Assembly (NCBI GenBank): GCA_027600665.1
Contig: JADGJL010000157.1
Location: 1 to 36,546, forward strand
Origin: Irineochytrium annulatum
Taxonomy: Eukaryota; Chytridiomycota; Chytridiomycetes; Chytridiales; Chytridiaceae
Direction of reading: 5' to 3'
Length of the DNA: 36,546 nucleotides
Below are positions 1-10,853 of the stretch, piece after piece. Both the position numbers and the translations under genes were made by a program. The notes under the pieces were generated by a model, which saw only the letters and a list, made by a program, of their open reading frames with translations, was not told the origin of the DNA and did not search any database. Numbering within the stretch: the first letter of the stretch is position 1; each line of letters starts with the position of its first letter.

Positions 1-1632
1 CCCCACCCCTCCCTCGCCGGTCGTCATCGTCATAGCGATCGTCACGAGACCTTCGACCCTCGTAACGGTCCCCGCGGTCCGCGCGCCGAGGCTCCTCTTC
101 GACGTAGTTATTGTTTTCGCGTTTGAATGAAGCTTTGTCTCTAGAGACCTTCAAGTCTGTTTTTTTTTTTTTTGTTTAATTCAATGAAACTCAGAGCTTA
201 GCAAGAAAATACCTAAATGAAGGCCTCCCACCGAACGCCCTTGCTCCTGCCGGATTGCCTCCTGGCAAGCAACGGGATCCGTGAACTGAACAAACCCGAA
301 AGAACTCTTCAAGAGAATCTCGACTATGGTTCCGTAGTTTGCAAAGATGGCAGCAATCTCAAACTTCGTCGTCTTCTCTGACGCCAGGTTCCCAAGAAAT
401 AATCTAGCATTCGCCGGCAGTCGACTTATAACTCCGGGAGGACAGTTAAACGAGACGGTAAACTTCGGATGGAACGCGTTCGGATTCTCGTCCCCAGCGG
501 CGTAAGCGCCTTCCGCCCGGCGGGCTATGTCAGCAATAGCCTCAGCCTCGGGGCTCTTAACGGAACCAGGAGGGGCAAACTCGGACTCCCCAATCCCAAC
601 TGCGCCGTTGCCTACCCCGGAGCCTCCGCGGACGGACTTGGCATCTCGACCTCCTACTCCCCTGTCTCCTCGCCTGTCATCACGGCCTGCGCGCCCGCCA
701 CGTGACCCACCGCGTCCACCCCTGTCCGGTTTACTTTCGGGACCCTCTCCTTTAAGCTGCCTCTGCTGCTCCTCCCACAAAGGATGGCCGACAGGTGGAC
801 CGCTCTCCAACGTGAAGTTCCCGCCACGACGCGCAGCTTTCTTACTGACTCCGTAAGTCTCAGGCTGACTCGTTCCGGACTCGGTAACAGCGACGGACTG
901 GCCCGCAGCGTCGGTAGCATCTTGCACAGCGGTAGCGATAGAATTCGACGAGTCATACACGATCGCTCCGGACGCGTCTACCAAGTATGGACTCGTCCCT
1001 TGAGCATTCTGATAGCCGGCGGCGTAGGCCATGTATGCCTGGTAGGAGGCGTAGGCCGCATACTGCTGCTGCTGGTCGAGCTCGCTGGAAGAATAGGAGG
1101 ACTGCGAGTCGGCTACAAGGGTCCCGTCCGCGGTAGCAGTGACCGTCTGAGCCGCCTGGGCCTGGTAATCGTCCGGAATTTGTTGGTCATCGTCTATCTC
1201 CATGGACTGATCCTCCGGGTCGTTGCCCTCTGGCGCAGCGGTCGCGGTCGCGCTGGACGCTTCGCCGGACATTGGCATCGGCGGGACCACAAAACCCTCG
1301 GACATCTCCTCCTCCTCTTCAACCTCCTCTCCCTCCGGATGTGCCTCCGGATGTGTCTCCGGCTGCTGCGACACTGCCTCGGGACCCTGGGCAGCTTCCG
1401 GAGGTACGTGTTGCGGCTCTTCGAACTGCGGGGCGTCGACAAAAGGCGGGTCTGCCTCAATATGAGGGGCTAACTCGAGATGCGGGGTGGCCTCCGAATG
1501 AGGGTTTACCACTGGACGCGGGTTTGGCTCCGAATGCAGACCTAGCATCAACGAAACATCCGGCGACTTCAGCGGGAGGACATTTTGGACAGCGGGCGCT
1601 TCCTCTTGCGCGCCGTTTGCTTCCATCGTCAT
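1..1632 (-). CDS. Nab3-like RNA-binding protein, 3' end missing
   Basis: Complement join of 1-156 and 213-1632, running off the left edge. The 56-nt intron (157-212) has GTATTT at the donor and a T-rich plus-strand tract at its acceptor end. A single RRM lies near residue 400-470, with RNP2-like RLFLGNLA and RNP1-like SFGFVQF; the RRM's last strand (HLDLKVS) is completed only after splicing. The N-terminal 300 residues are acidic, with loosely repeated PHxE units and a Q/Y-rich patch; an RGG-like stretch precedes the RRM and an Arg/Asp-rich segment follows it. This layout (acidic and Q-rich flanks, one RRM) resembles Nab3, which in yeast acts in nuclear termination and surveillance of non-coding transcripts. 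The open frame extends upstream of 1632 without an ATG, so I chose the ATG at 1632; a second is at 1626. Other single-RRM proteins cannot be excluded. Confidence 0.75.
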
Positions 1633-1791
1633 CTGTTGCAAGGTCAGGCCGGCGCTAACGTGTCCGCAAAGGTCCGTTCCCACCGTCTGCAAGCGCTGAC
1701 TACGTTCTCGATGGAAATGGAGGCTTGAACGTCTTTTTCTTTACGTACGTGAATTAGAACACCATAGCGACTTCGCTGATTGCCCGGACCA
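1633..1791. promoter_or_regulatory. Shared 159-bp promoter region, Nab3-like gene / AQR
   Basis: The ATGs of two divergently read genes are 159 bp apart, so promoter and 5' UTR elements for both must lie here or inside the genes. No TATA box is evident. Both products are nuclear RNA-processing factors, so co-regulation is possible but is only inferred from position. Confidence 0.5.
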
Positions 1792-4700
1792 ATGGATGTG
1801 GACAGAGAGAACGATGGGCTGGGATTCTTCGCGTCAACGGCCGACGCTATGAACGTTGATGAAACACGCGATGATGTCGAGGTGACGGATGCTCAACAAG
1901 TCCAGCCGGGCTACGGTGATGCTGGCGAACGTGCTGTGGTGGAGGTCCAAATAGAGCCCGCAGAACGGACAGAACTATTTGCCCCGTCTTTGGTTGAGAT
2001 TGAGACGGACAGCGTCACGGCTATAGCTTCGGCTAACTGGATGCGCGTCGACGATGAGGCCATGAACTTGGAGTTCAACCCCGCGCTAGTCTCGCAGATT
2101 TGGAACGAGGAGCTTGTTGGGAGCAACTTTTCTTTAAGAAAGGTGATGCTGTTGGACTTCAGTCAGTACTTGGAAAGGGTTCGTGAACGGTTCGATAGAT
2201 TTGTTTCTTACGCGCCTTTGAAGTATTTGTGGCCGCACTACAACCCGGAAAGTGCCAAGACGGATCATACGCTCTCTATTGTCGTGCTGCTGAACGAGAA
2301 GTTCCGAGAACGCGTTTCCGGAGTGTGGAACACCATCACCGTCGACGGGGCGAAATTTTCCGCCTTCTTTTCTAAGGCGTTAAAGTTGCTTAAGCCACCC
2401 AAAGGGTCGAAGCCTAACATCTTACAGATTCGGCTGTACCTTTTGTCTTTTTTGATCCATGCATTTCAATCTTTGGAAAACGGTGTTGTCCGCGGGGAGG
2501 TCCTCCGCCTCACAGGAATATCCATTTGGACATGTTTGTCGGAACAACGGCGCGAGAATGAGCTAGCGAGGGCTGCACATTTGAGGAAGTCTTGGAACAA
2601 GGCGGAGCGGAAATACGATCAATCGAGTCAGTCGCCCACCGTTGTTTACCATTATAACCAAGGCTAGGTCCACAAAAGCGGGATCAGTTAGAATTTGATA
2701 GGCGATTCCTCAGCGATTTGATCGGCGTTTATTTGGAAGTGCTTGGATCGATCCCTGCGAAAGGGTCTATGCCGCTTCACGCCGTCCCTTTTTGCGAGCG
2801 CTTCGTTGAGCTTCTCATTGATCTGGAGTCGCAGCTGCCCACGCGTCGATACGTGAACACGCTGCTAGACGATCTCCTTGTTCTTCAGATGTCGCAAGAC
2901 AGCAACCTCGCGAAACGAGGTAATCAGTTCCGGGCTCGGGAATCGACGAGCATTGATTGGGGTTCTGCTTTGGAAAGGGAATCCGGATCCATTTACGTGC
3001 AGTTGCTGGATCAGTTGGCTGGATGCATGTCGTCAAACGTTGACGACCACACAGGGTCGGCGCAATCGGAGTCGGAGACCACTATTATTTATCACGCGCG
3101 GATAAAGAAGCTGCAGCGGCTGTGTTTTGTGAAATATCGCGAGCACTTGGAGGACGTGGCTTTATCGAGTGCGTCAGTTTTCAACAACCGAGAACAAGTC
3201 TCCCAGTTTTTCTCGCACTTGCCGGGTGATGTTTTACATCAATTGTGTCGGGATATTGGCATTCGGACTGAGCACCCGTTCAATCACGAAGTGCTGGATT
3301 TCGAACTCATTGTCAGAACCTTAGTGAATTCGTATTGTCGGAAGACGAGCCCACATGAGAGCATACAAAAGATACCCCTGTTTCCGAATGAGGTTTGTAA
3401 CGGCTGACGTTCTTTTGTTAAATTTTATAGGTTGATGTCTTCGATGACTCCAAATCGCCACCCAGCTCCTTGTTCTCTAACAGCCACTGCCTACCGATTC
3501 CCAAGTTGAATCTTCAGTTTTTATCTATCGACGATTATTTGTGCAGAAACTTCACTCTGTTCCGCCTGGAGAGCAATTACGAAATTCGGCAAGACATTGA
3601 AGACGCTGTACGGAGATTAGGACCTCAGTACAACTTTGATGCGGCGTCCGGCGAAAGCTCGACAATACTTACCGGCTGGGCCAGAATGGCGGCCGCTGTA
3701 GATAAGGTGGAGTGTCGATCGCTTTGTGATTGCGAGAATTTACATGGTCGCAGGTTGATCGACTGGACGTTATCGAGCCCAACTTTGGCGAGACAAACCC
3801 TAGTTCCGTGCGTGGGAACGTACATTTTTCCGTTGCAAAGTATACAGATCAAATCAGGCGGGAATGGGATTCACTTCGCCGGCATGATGTGTTATTTCTG
3901 CTTACGTTGGAAGTTGAAGGTGAAGAAATGGCGGGCATGATTGGTGGCCCGAATGGCAGTAAGCCAGCAGCTGTACCTGGATCAGTATTTCGTCGAAAAT
4001 ATGGCATCAAGCACATCCGAGGTTGCGAAATTGTTGACATTCTTGGAGACGACGGGAAATCTATAGATGATTTTAGTTTGGCGACGGCTTCGTTAAAGAA
4101 TCGCGCGGATGGGGAAAGGCCGCGCATTTCAGGCTCTCATCGGAGCTTCACCGTCGCCTTCGATGAAGGGCAATATGCTTTAGATGCGTCTAAGGGCGTA
4201 GAGGGGCTTTATGAATCTTTTAATGTCGTTCTTCGGAGAAAGCCGCAGGAAAACAATTTCAAATCGGTGTTGGAATGCATGCGTGACTTGATGCAATCCG
4301 AGTTGATCGTTCCGGAATGGCTAACAGATATTTTCCTTGGATATGGGGAGCCGTCGAGTGCTCAGTACGATAAGGTGCCAAACCCGTTGAAGAAGATCGA
4401 CTTTAGAGACACGTTTTTGGACTGGAACCATTTGATAGACAGTTTTGCGCCCAGAGTTAGCGTTACGGTTTACTTCAGACGACTAAAGTATGTTTAGGGC
4501 ATCACCATAGACGGCGGCAAGAATTCAATTGCGCCGCCTTTCGTTGTTACATTCCCCGATTCTGATTTCGAAACGTCCGACAGCGCGTCAGCCAAAGGCG
4601 CAGAACTAAAAGTTCAAACGTATAATCCTCCGAACTTGGGTCCCTATTCGACGAACTCCTCAAAGAAAAACACAATCAGATTCACGCCCAGTCAAGGTAT

Positions 4701-6541
4701 GCAGCATGGTTATCGGTTGAGTTTTGACATTTATTAGTCAAAGCAATAAGAAGTGGTGTGTCCCCGGGGCTGACGCTTGTTGTTGGTCCTCCCGGCACGG
4801 GAAAGACTGATGTTGCTGTTCAAATCATCAGCAATCTGTATCACAACTTCCCAGAGCAAAATATCCTTCTTGTCACTCACTCGAATCAGGCTTTGAACCA
4901 GATTTTTGAGAAAATTGTTCAACTCGACATTGACCCGCGCCACGTTCTGCGCCTTGGGCACGGCATGGAGGAAATCGACTCCACCTCGGACTGGGGCAAA
5001 TATGGGCGTGTCAATTCTTTCTTAGAGCAGCGTATGTTCTTGCTCTCCGAGGTTGGCAGGCTGGCAAACACCCTTTACATCTATGGAGAACATGGCGCTA
5101 CCTGTGAAACCGCCGGATACTTCTTCGCTTTTCACATAAAAAGCGTTTGGTCGTTATTTTCTGCCTATTTCAAAGGTCGCGAATTCACTGCTGGCGAAGT
5201 TGTGCAACGATTCCCGTTCCACGCGTTCTTCGCAACGGCCCCTCAGCCGGTCTTTCCAGCTGACGCATCTGCAAGTGAAGCGCTTACAATTGCGAATGGA
5301 TGTTACAAGCACATATGCGGCATCTTTGAGCAACTTGATGAAATCCGCGCTTTCGAGCTGTTGAGAAATAGCCACGATCGCAGCAATTACCTGCTTGTGA
5401 AAGAGGCTAAGATTATTGCTCTAACATGCACATATGCGGCTTTGAAACGGAGAGAACTCGTGGCTCTTGGCTTCCGATATGACAGTGTGGTGATGGAGGA
5501 ATCTGCACAAATCCTGGAAATCGAAGCGTTTATCCCGCTGGTCCTTCAGGCGGCCGATCCAGAGACAGGGCGCTCTAGACTAAAACGAGTGGTTATGATC
5601 GGAGATCACTATCAGCTTCCTCCCGTTGTTAAGAATATCGCGTTCCAGCGATACTGCAATGTTGAGCAGTCCCTCTTCGCGAGATTCGTTCGCTTAGGAG
5701 TGCCAACTGTGGACTTAGACCTTCAAGGTCGTTGCAGGCCGGAATTGGCCGACCTGTTCCGGTGGAGATATAAAAATCTCGGCGATCTGTCTACTGTTCA
5801 GCAAATGAACCCTGATTATGCTCGCGGAAACGCCGGTTTTGCGTTTGAATACCAGGTTGTGAATGTCGAGGACTACAACGGGAAGGGAGAGACCGAGCCG
5901 ATTCCTCATTTCCTGCAAAATCTCGGAGAAGCCGAATATGTCGTTGCCGTTTATCAATACATGCGTTTAATAGGGTTTGTAAACTTCAATTTTTCTTGGT
6001 CTTAATCGTAATCAGATACCCTGCCTCGCAAATTACGATCTTGACAACGTATAACGGACAGAAGGCCTTGATTGAAGACGTCCTTGAACGCCGATGCCGC
6101 TGGAACCCTCTGTTTGGCCTCCCGGCAAAAGTTTCCACAGTCGACAAGTTCCAAGGACAGCAAAACAATTACATTCTGCTCTCACTGGTCCGCACGAAGA
6201 CCGTTGGACACCTCCGAGATGTTCGGCGCCTAATTGTGGCGTTATCGCGCGCTCGCCTTGGACTTTACGTGTTTTGTCGGCGGAAGCTGTATGAGAACTG
6301 TTACGAGCTCCAGCCGGCGTTTGTAAAATTGATGGAGAAGCCAAGCAATGGGTTATGGCTACGAGGAAAAGAACTACATGCGGCGGATTTCGCCCGCCCC
6401 GTAGGAACGTCGGGACTAAAAAAGAACGCAAAAGGCTACTGGAAAGCCGTGGAGGATGCAGCCGTATTTGAAATGGATGATGTGGCGCATATGGGGAAGG
6501 TTGGACTGAGGCAATTTTATCAAAGGCTAACACGGTCATAG
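1792..6541 (+). CDS. AQR: Aquarius-type intron-binding RNA helicase (spliceosome)
   Basis: Join 1792-2640, 2688-3392, 3431-3706, 3754-4467, 4498-4696, 4738-5974, 6016-6541; about 1501 aa, close to human AQR (about 1485). The family is a superfamily 1 helicase that binds introns upstream of the branch point in the spliceosome (Cwf11 in fission yeast). The N-terminal half is the armadillo-like domain (for example KFRERV and [13 protein letters not shown]). The helicase core follows: Walker A GPPGTGKT near residue 931, [25 protein letters not shown] as the Walker B region, GDHYQLPPV, and C-terminal [15 protein letters not shown] and [11 protein letters not shown]. Start is the ATG at 1792; the frame opens earlier only with TTG. 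Two junctions are uncertain: the first intron donor could be 2641 or 2644, and the fourth intron (4468-4497, 30 nt) could begin at 4456 or 4462. The C-terminus lacks the long acidic tail of animal AQR. Confidence 0.93.
4468..4497 (+). other. Candidate 30-nt intron in AQR
   Basis: Donor GTTTAC, branch-like GACTAAA and acceptor TTTAG. Removing it keeps phase 0 and joins RVSVT to GITIDGG, where animal AQR also has a VKVT strand. Alternative donors at 4456 (42 nt) or 4462 (36 nt) also keep frame, so the length is not settled. Confidence 0.5.
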
Positions 6542-7823
6542 TATGTCCACAAAATGATCGAGGAACAGATAGAGTGGATGAAATCATCTCGAAAGTCAAT
6601 CGAATGAAGTTTGTACATTGTTAAAGGTATAGACATGTATTTAATGAAAAAAGTTGCATCAGTTACGCGAAATATGATATGTAATGACCATTATCACGTA
6701 AAGTAGCATTTGTCGCGCTCCGAACGAAACTGAGGGTGGCATAGTCGATGTTCCGATTGGCCTGATAGGCAGGCGGGCGAATATGTGGGACGACGCGAAT
6801 GCCAGCACCTGGATGGTTTAAAATCCTGCTACTATATCCGCACACTCCGCATTTGCAAATATAGAAAACGATGGGTGCAAGACGCTGTTAACTCGAAATG
6901 CTCACTGTTCACGTGGCAATCATACCGGGCAGACCGATGCAATCCACTTAACTATATACCTGTCACACCGTGTTGCAACGTCCCTCCCGACTTCATGCCC
7001 AAAAAATCAAACCCTGTGCATATTCTTTCGTCGTAATCATGAAGTGCGTAAGTGCTTCCCAATGCGACACGACGGCACCTAAGTTGCCCGTTCCATCCCT
7101 CGTATAATTTTCCTCTTCCTGTCTGTCATCAGGCAGCCGTTAGAAAGCTCTGTGTTCAGTGTTTCTAAGCCGAAAAAGGGTTTCGTCCTTGCGTGCTAAT
7201 CACGTAATTAGTTCGTTCAACGTGTATACCTGGCACCCGTCGACTTTAACAAGATAGTGCGCACATTGCTTGCTGACAAAGCCCAAACCTTTTCTATTGG
7301 GGATGACCTGCACTTATGTAATCAAATTCCTTCATTTGGTCCTCTTCTGTATGTGATCAGCCGAGTCATTCACACAGCCCATGGCCCCGTATTTCCACAT
7401 AGGCCACCTGTGAGTACCAGCAACGACGCCAATCATGAAAATTGTCGCGAGGTGGCTCGATAGTGAGAACCATCCAAAAGGGAAGTCAAACCTTATACAT
7501 CGTCGACTTTGAGTAATACCTTTACAACAAGATGGGTTGTTTAGTATTAGGCATTCTCTATGTAATGAGCGCACGACTTACGAGCCTTATTTTACTTCAC
7601 GCACTTCTTTTTTTCATTTTCTTGGCTAATGAATGTTAACTTGGATAACACCGCGAAAGCTTTTGATAACGTAGACTTGAAGTTGTGTTAGCTTAACAAC
7701 TTCCCGAAAATTCGGCGGCGTCTAATTATAGCGGGACCCCCCTTGTGAAAAGCGAAAAAGCGCCCCCGGTCGGAGGACTACCACCACGCTCTGCCAGCGC
7801 GGGGAACTCGCTGAACTTCGGTG
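6542..7823. other. Gene-free stretch between AQR and EPL1
   Basis: This 1.3-kb interval holds the AQR 3' UTR and the EPL1 promoter. It has several short ORFs (60-83 codons) on both strands, but none has a recognisable domain or plausible splice partners, and most lack a good ATG. I see no tRNA, repeat array or transposon remnant. The last 100 bp before EPL1 are GC-rich, with runs of C. Confidence 0.6.
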
Positions 7824-10688
7824 ATGACGGCCGCTAGCGGCGGGTCCCTGAGGTCAAGGAAGGTCGACCTCCGACGGTCACTTACCGTTCTTCGATGGAC
7901 CGAATGTCCGGACTTGGACGAAACTGCGACCATTAATAGGTCCATACCCACCGCTGCAACTGGCGTTGAGAAGGAGGAGGAAGAGGTATGTGCATAGTGC
8001 GAGCGTTGTTTATGTCGTTCTCTTTATTTTGATTGGCTTTCGATTTTGTGTAACGTTCGCCTTGTTTGAGATATTCAACGTGTTAGATGGCTAATATATG
8101 CTTAGGAACACCATTTGCAAGCGGCCCTCAATGCCAGTCAAGCTGGTGCATCTGCGGCAGCGGTCGTCATTCCAACGCCGGACGCATCGCAGCTTTTTCC
8201 GGACTACGAGCGCTTTTATACCCCCACTTTCTCGCTGCCGAAGACCCTCATCAAGTTTTCGGCTCAATTGGAAGATTGTATAGCATGTCCGTATTGCCTT
8301 GATGAGACGGACGATGCTTTCTTGGTTGCCCATCGAAAGAAGTGCGCTGCGGCTCAGGACGGCCTGGTCGCTTCAGATGCGATGACGGATGACGAGTTTG
8401 AGGTTTTGATGAACGCGCTGGAGTGCCTGGCTGGCACAAAGCAGCTTATCAACGAGTCCGTATCCGACGAGGAAGCTAAAGTGCGCTTCACGGAATGCGG
8501 CGCGCGGCCGAAGTTCTCCGACAGTTGTTTGACGGCAATCTTCGAGTACTGGAAGCAGCGACGCTTTGCGAGCGGGGAATCGAAACCTGTTCAGCCGACG
8601 CTGAAGGTTTGCTTTGTTAGTTGGCGCGAGTATTTACTGGTGTTAGACGGACGAATATGGACCCCGGCCTGAAACAGATCCCTACGTTTGCTTTCGAAGA
8701 CGAGAAGTCCGGCCACCTCCGCGGACGAAGAACAAGAAGAATGACATGGCCGCGTTCGAGAAGCTAAAGCGTTTGCGACAAGATTTGACGACCGTCCGTC
8801 AGGTTTTGGAATTGGTTCTCGAGCGGGAAAAGAAGCGACGTGACAGCTTTGCTCTTGATGAAGCGATCTTTGACCAAAGAATTCTTGTGCGTCGATTGAG
8901 GAAGAAGCTTGGCGTAGTCGTCGAGAAAGACGCCGATGCTAGTCCCGATCCGCGTAAAGCAAAAAAGCGAAAGCACGATGCCATGGCGTACGTGTAGTCC
9001 CTTTTTATGCTCGTAATTTGCTGATATGATAACAGGAACGGTCCAACGAAAATCAGAATCCCGTATCAAAAGCTGAAGGATGCGAGGGAGTTCGGCGTCG
9101 AAATCGACGCTCGCGTACATGTAGATCCCCATTTCGCTTTGCCGGAAGCCGCCACCTACGAGGCGCAGATGCGGAAGCGAAAGCTCCTGGAAGAGCGGGA
9201 TGGGTGGTGTGATTTGACGGAGGTAATAATAGTCGTCGCTCTTTGTTCGTTCTCTGATATCATGTCACAGAATCCATATATACCAAAGGAAGAAGATTCA
9301 ATATCGTCGTTGTATAATCAATTTGATCCGACCTTATTTGGATTTACCGATATGGCGCCCTTCTTTGTATCCAACTCTCTTGATTTCGATTTGGCCTTCA
9401 CAACTCGCAGACCGACCGTAAGACGGAGAGTAGGAAGAGGAGGTCGAATGTTGTTTGATCGGCGGCTTCCACGAAGTGCTCCTTTGGCGTTACATAAGTT
9501 GGACGGGGATTATGAAGCTTGGACTGCCGCATCAGAGCGCTGGCGCTATGATTGCAGCGATGACGAAGATGAGGAGTGGCATGAAATGGAGGATGAAGCG
9601 AGGTAACTTTTAATCGTTGCCGGCCGCCATTTCTTACCTTGTCTAGGTTTATGGCCTACCGAGCATTCGATATGGCTCCAAATCAGGAAGACATTTACCT
9701 ACTTATGACAAAACCCGCATTCCCCGAACAGTTGACGCCAAAACCGAATTCAGATCCTCGGAACTCTGCCCCCATGCCACCACCACAAGTAACAAGAGTT
9801 CTCACTGCAAATCCCCCCCAACAACCTGTGGCGTCCTCTGCCGCTACGAACGGCGCTGCGTCCCAAGCAGCCGCTAAGAAGCGTGGCACGAAAGGACCGG
9901 AGAATACGGCGGCTTCGAAAGGGAATGCAGCCCAAGCGACAAAAGTGAAGAAGCCAACCGTACCTCCCGTGATCGACGATCCACAGCAGGCGACGGTGAA
10001 ACGGATGCTTGCGGAGTCGAGAGAACAGGCCCTTAAAACTCCACATCTGCAAGGCGTTCGTCAGCTGCAAGCCTCCCAACCACCGCAAACACAGGCGAAC
10101 GGTACCAGCGGGGGGACCGTTGCGATACCATCAGCTTCCCCCACGCCAGCGAGCCAGCAACTGCTTGCCGGGCAGAATGGCGGGTCCACTTCGGGCCAGC
10201 TAACTTCGTCACCAAAGCCGGCTCCATTCGCGTTGAACGGAGCGAATTCGGGTCCTGCCGGGTCTGCCCAATCTGTTTTGAATGGTTTGATGGTCGCGAA
10301 CAATCAACCGATGAGGATGCCGAATCGTTTGCAGCAGCAGCAAATGGTACCGCTATCAATGCAGCAGCTACAAATAATGCAACAACAGCAACAGCATTTC
10401 CAACAGCAGCAACAACAACAAATGCGAAGATTGGCAAATAACGGCGCTTTGACGGCTGCAGCGTTAAACCAGATGCCGATGCAGCAGGGTCAAATGCCTG
10501 CGAATGCTACTGCTTTGTTGCAACTGTTCAAAGCGAACGGCATGAATTTTGCAGCTGCGGGAGATCAGGGCGGCGGGATGATTCAGCAGCAACTTATGGG
10601 AGGTCAGGCGGTTCTTCCAGACGGCGGAGGCGTGAGTGACGGGGTGGACGGTGGTATTACGGTGGGGGGCGTGTCAGGGAATCCTTGA
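7824..10688 (+). CDS. EPL1: Enhancer of polycomb-like protein, NuA4 scaffold subunit
   Basis: Join 7824-7985, 8106-8606, 8647-8987, 9036-9222, 9271-9602, 9647-10688; 854 aa. Epl1 scaffolds the Esa1 catalytic module (piccolo NuA4), which acetylates histones H4 and H2A. The N-terminal EPcA region is clear: SLRSRKVDLRRSLTVLRW, then PDLDETATINRSIP, then GVEKEEEEEHHLQ assembled across the 120-nt first intron. Further on are FRRRE followed by a basic KTKKND-type segment, a Lys/Arg-rich coiled region, and the diagnostic RRRVGRGGRMLFDRR. The last exon is low complexity and rich in Q, A, P and N, typical of fungal Epl1 C-termini. The ATG at 7824 puts the conserved box at residue 8. The intron at 9223-9270 is 48 nt and stop-free, so reading straight through it gives a protein 16 residues longer. 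It converges with XPOT, stop to stop 165 bp. Confidence 0.93.
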
Positions 10689-10853
10689 TTGTACAGTTAT
10701 ATTATAAGTAGGCATCTTGGCGCTGTGCCAATAATATGTGGTTTCCGTCAATGTTACTGTAAGATGCTGTTTCTATGTATAAACGACCGGCCATTCATCC
10801 ATGCCGTGATATATAAATCTAACTCGTGCCCTAACCCCAATGCGTATAATCTA

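Noticed and set aside
784..1473. Long plus-strand ORF opposite the Nab3-like gene
   Set aside because: Shadow frame of a GC-rich coding region; the minus strand has the RRM, a good intron and coherent composition.
6785..7036. Plus-strand ORF of 83 codons in the AQR-EPL1 gap
   Set aside because: No family resemblance, Cys/Tyr/Arg-rich random composition, no splice partners.
7498..7514. 17-bp sequence ACATCGTCGACTTTGAG also present at 12982-12998 in XPOT
   Set aside because: A single shared 17-mer in a window of this size is only mildly unlikely by chance, and neither flank extends the match.
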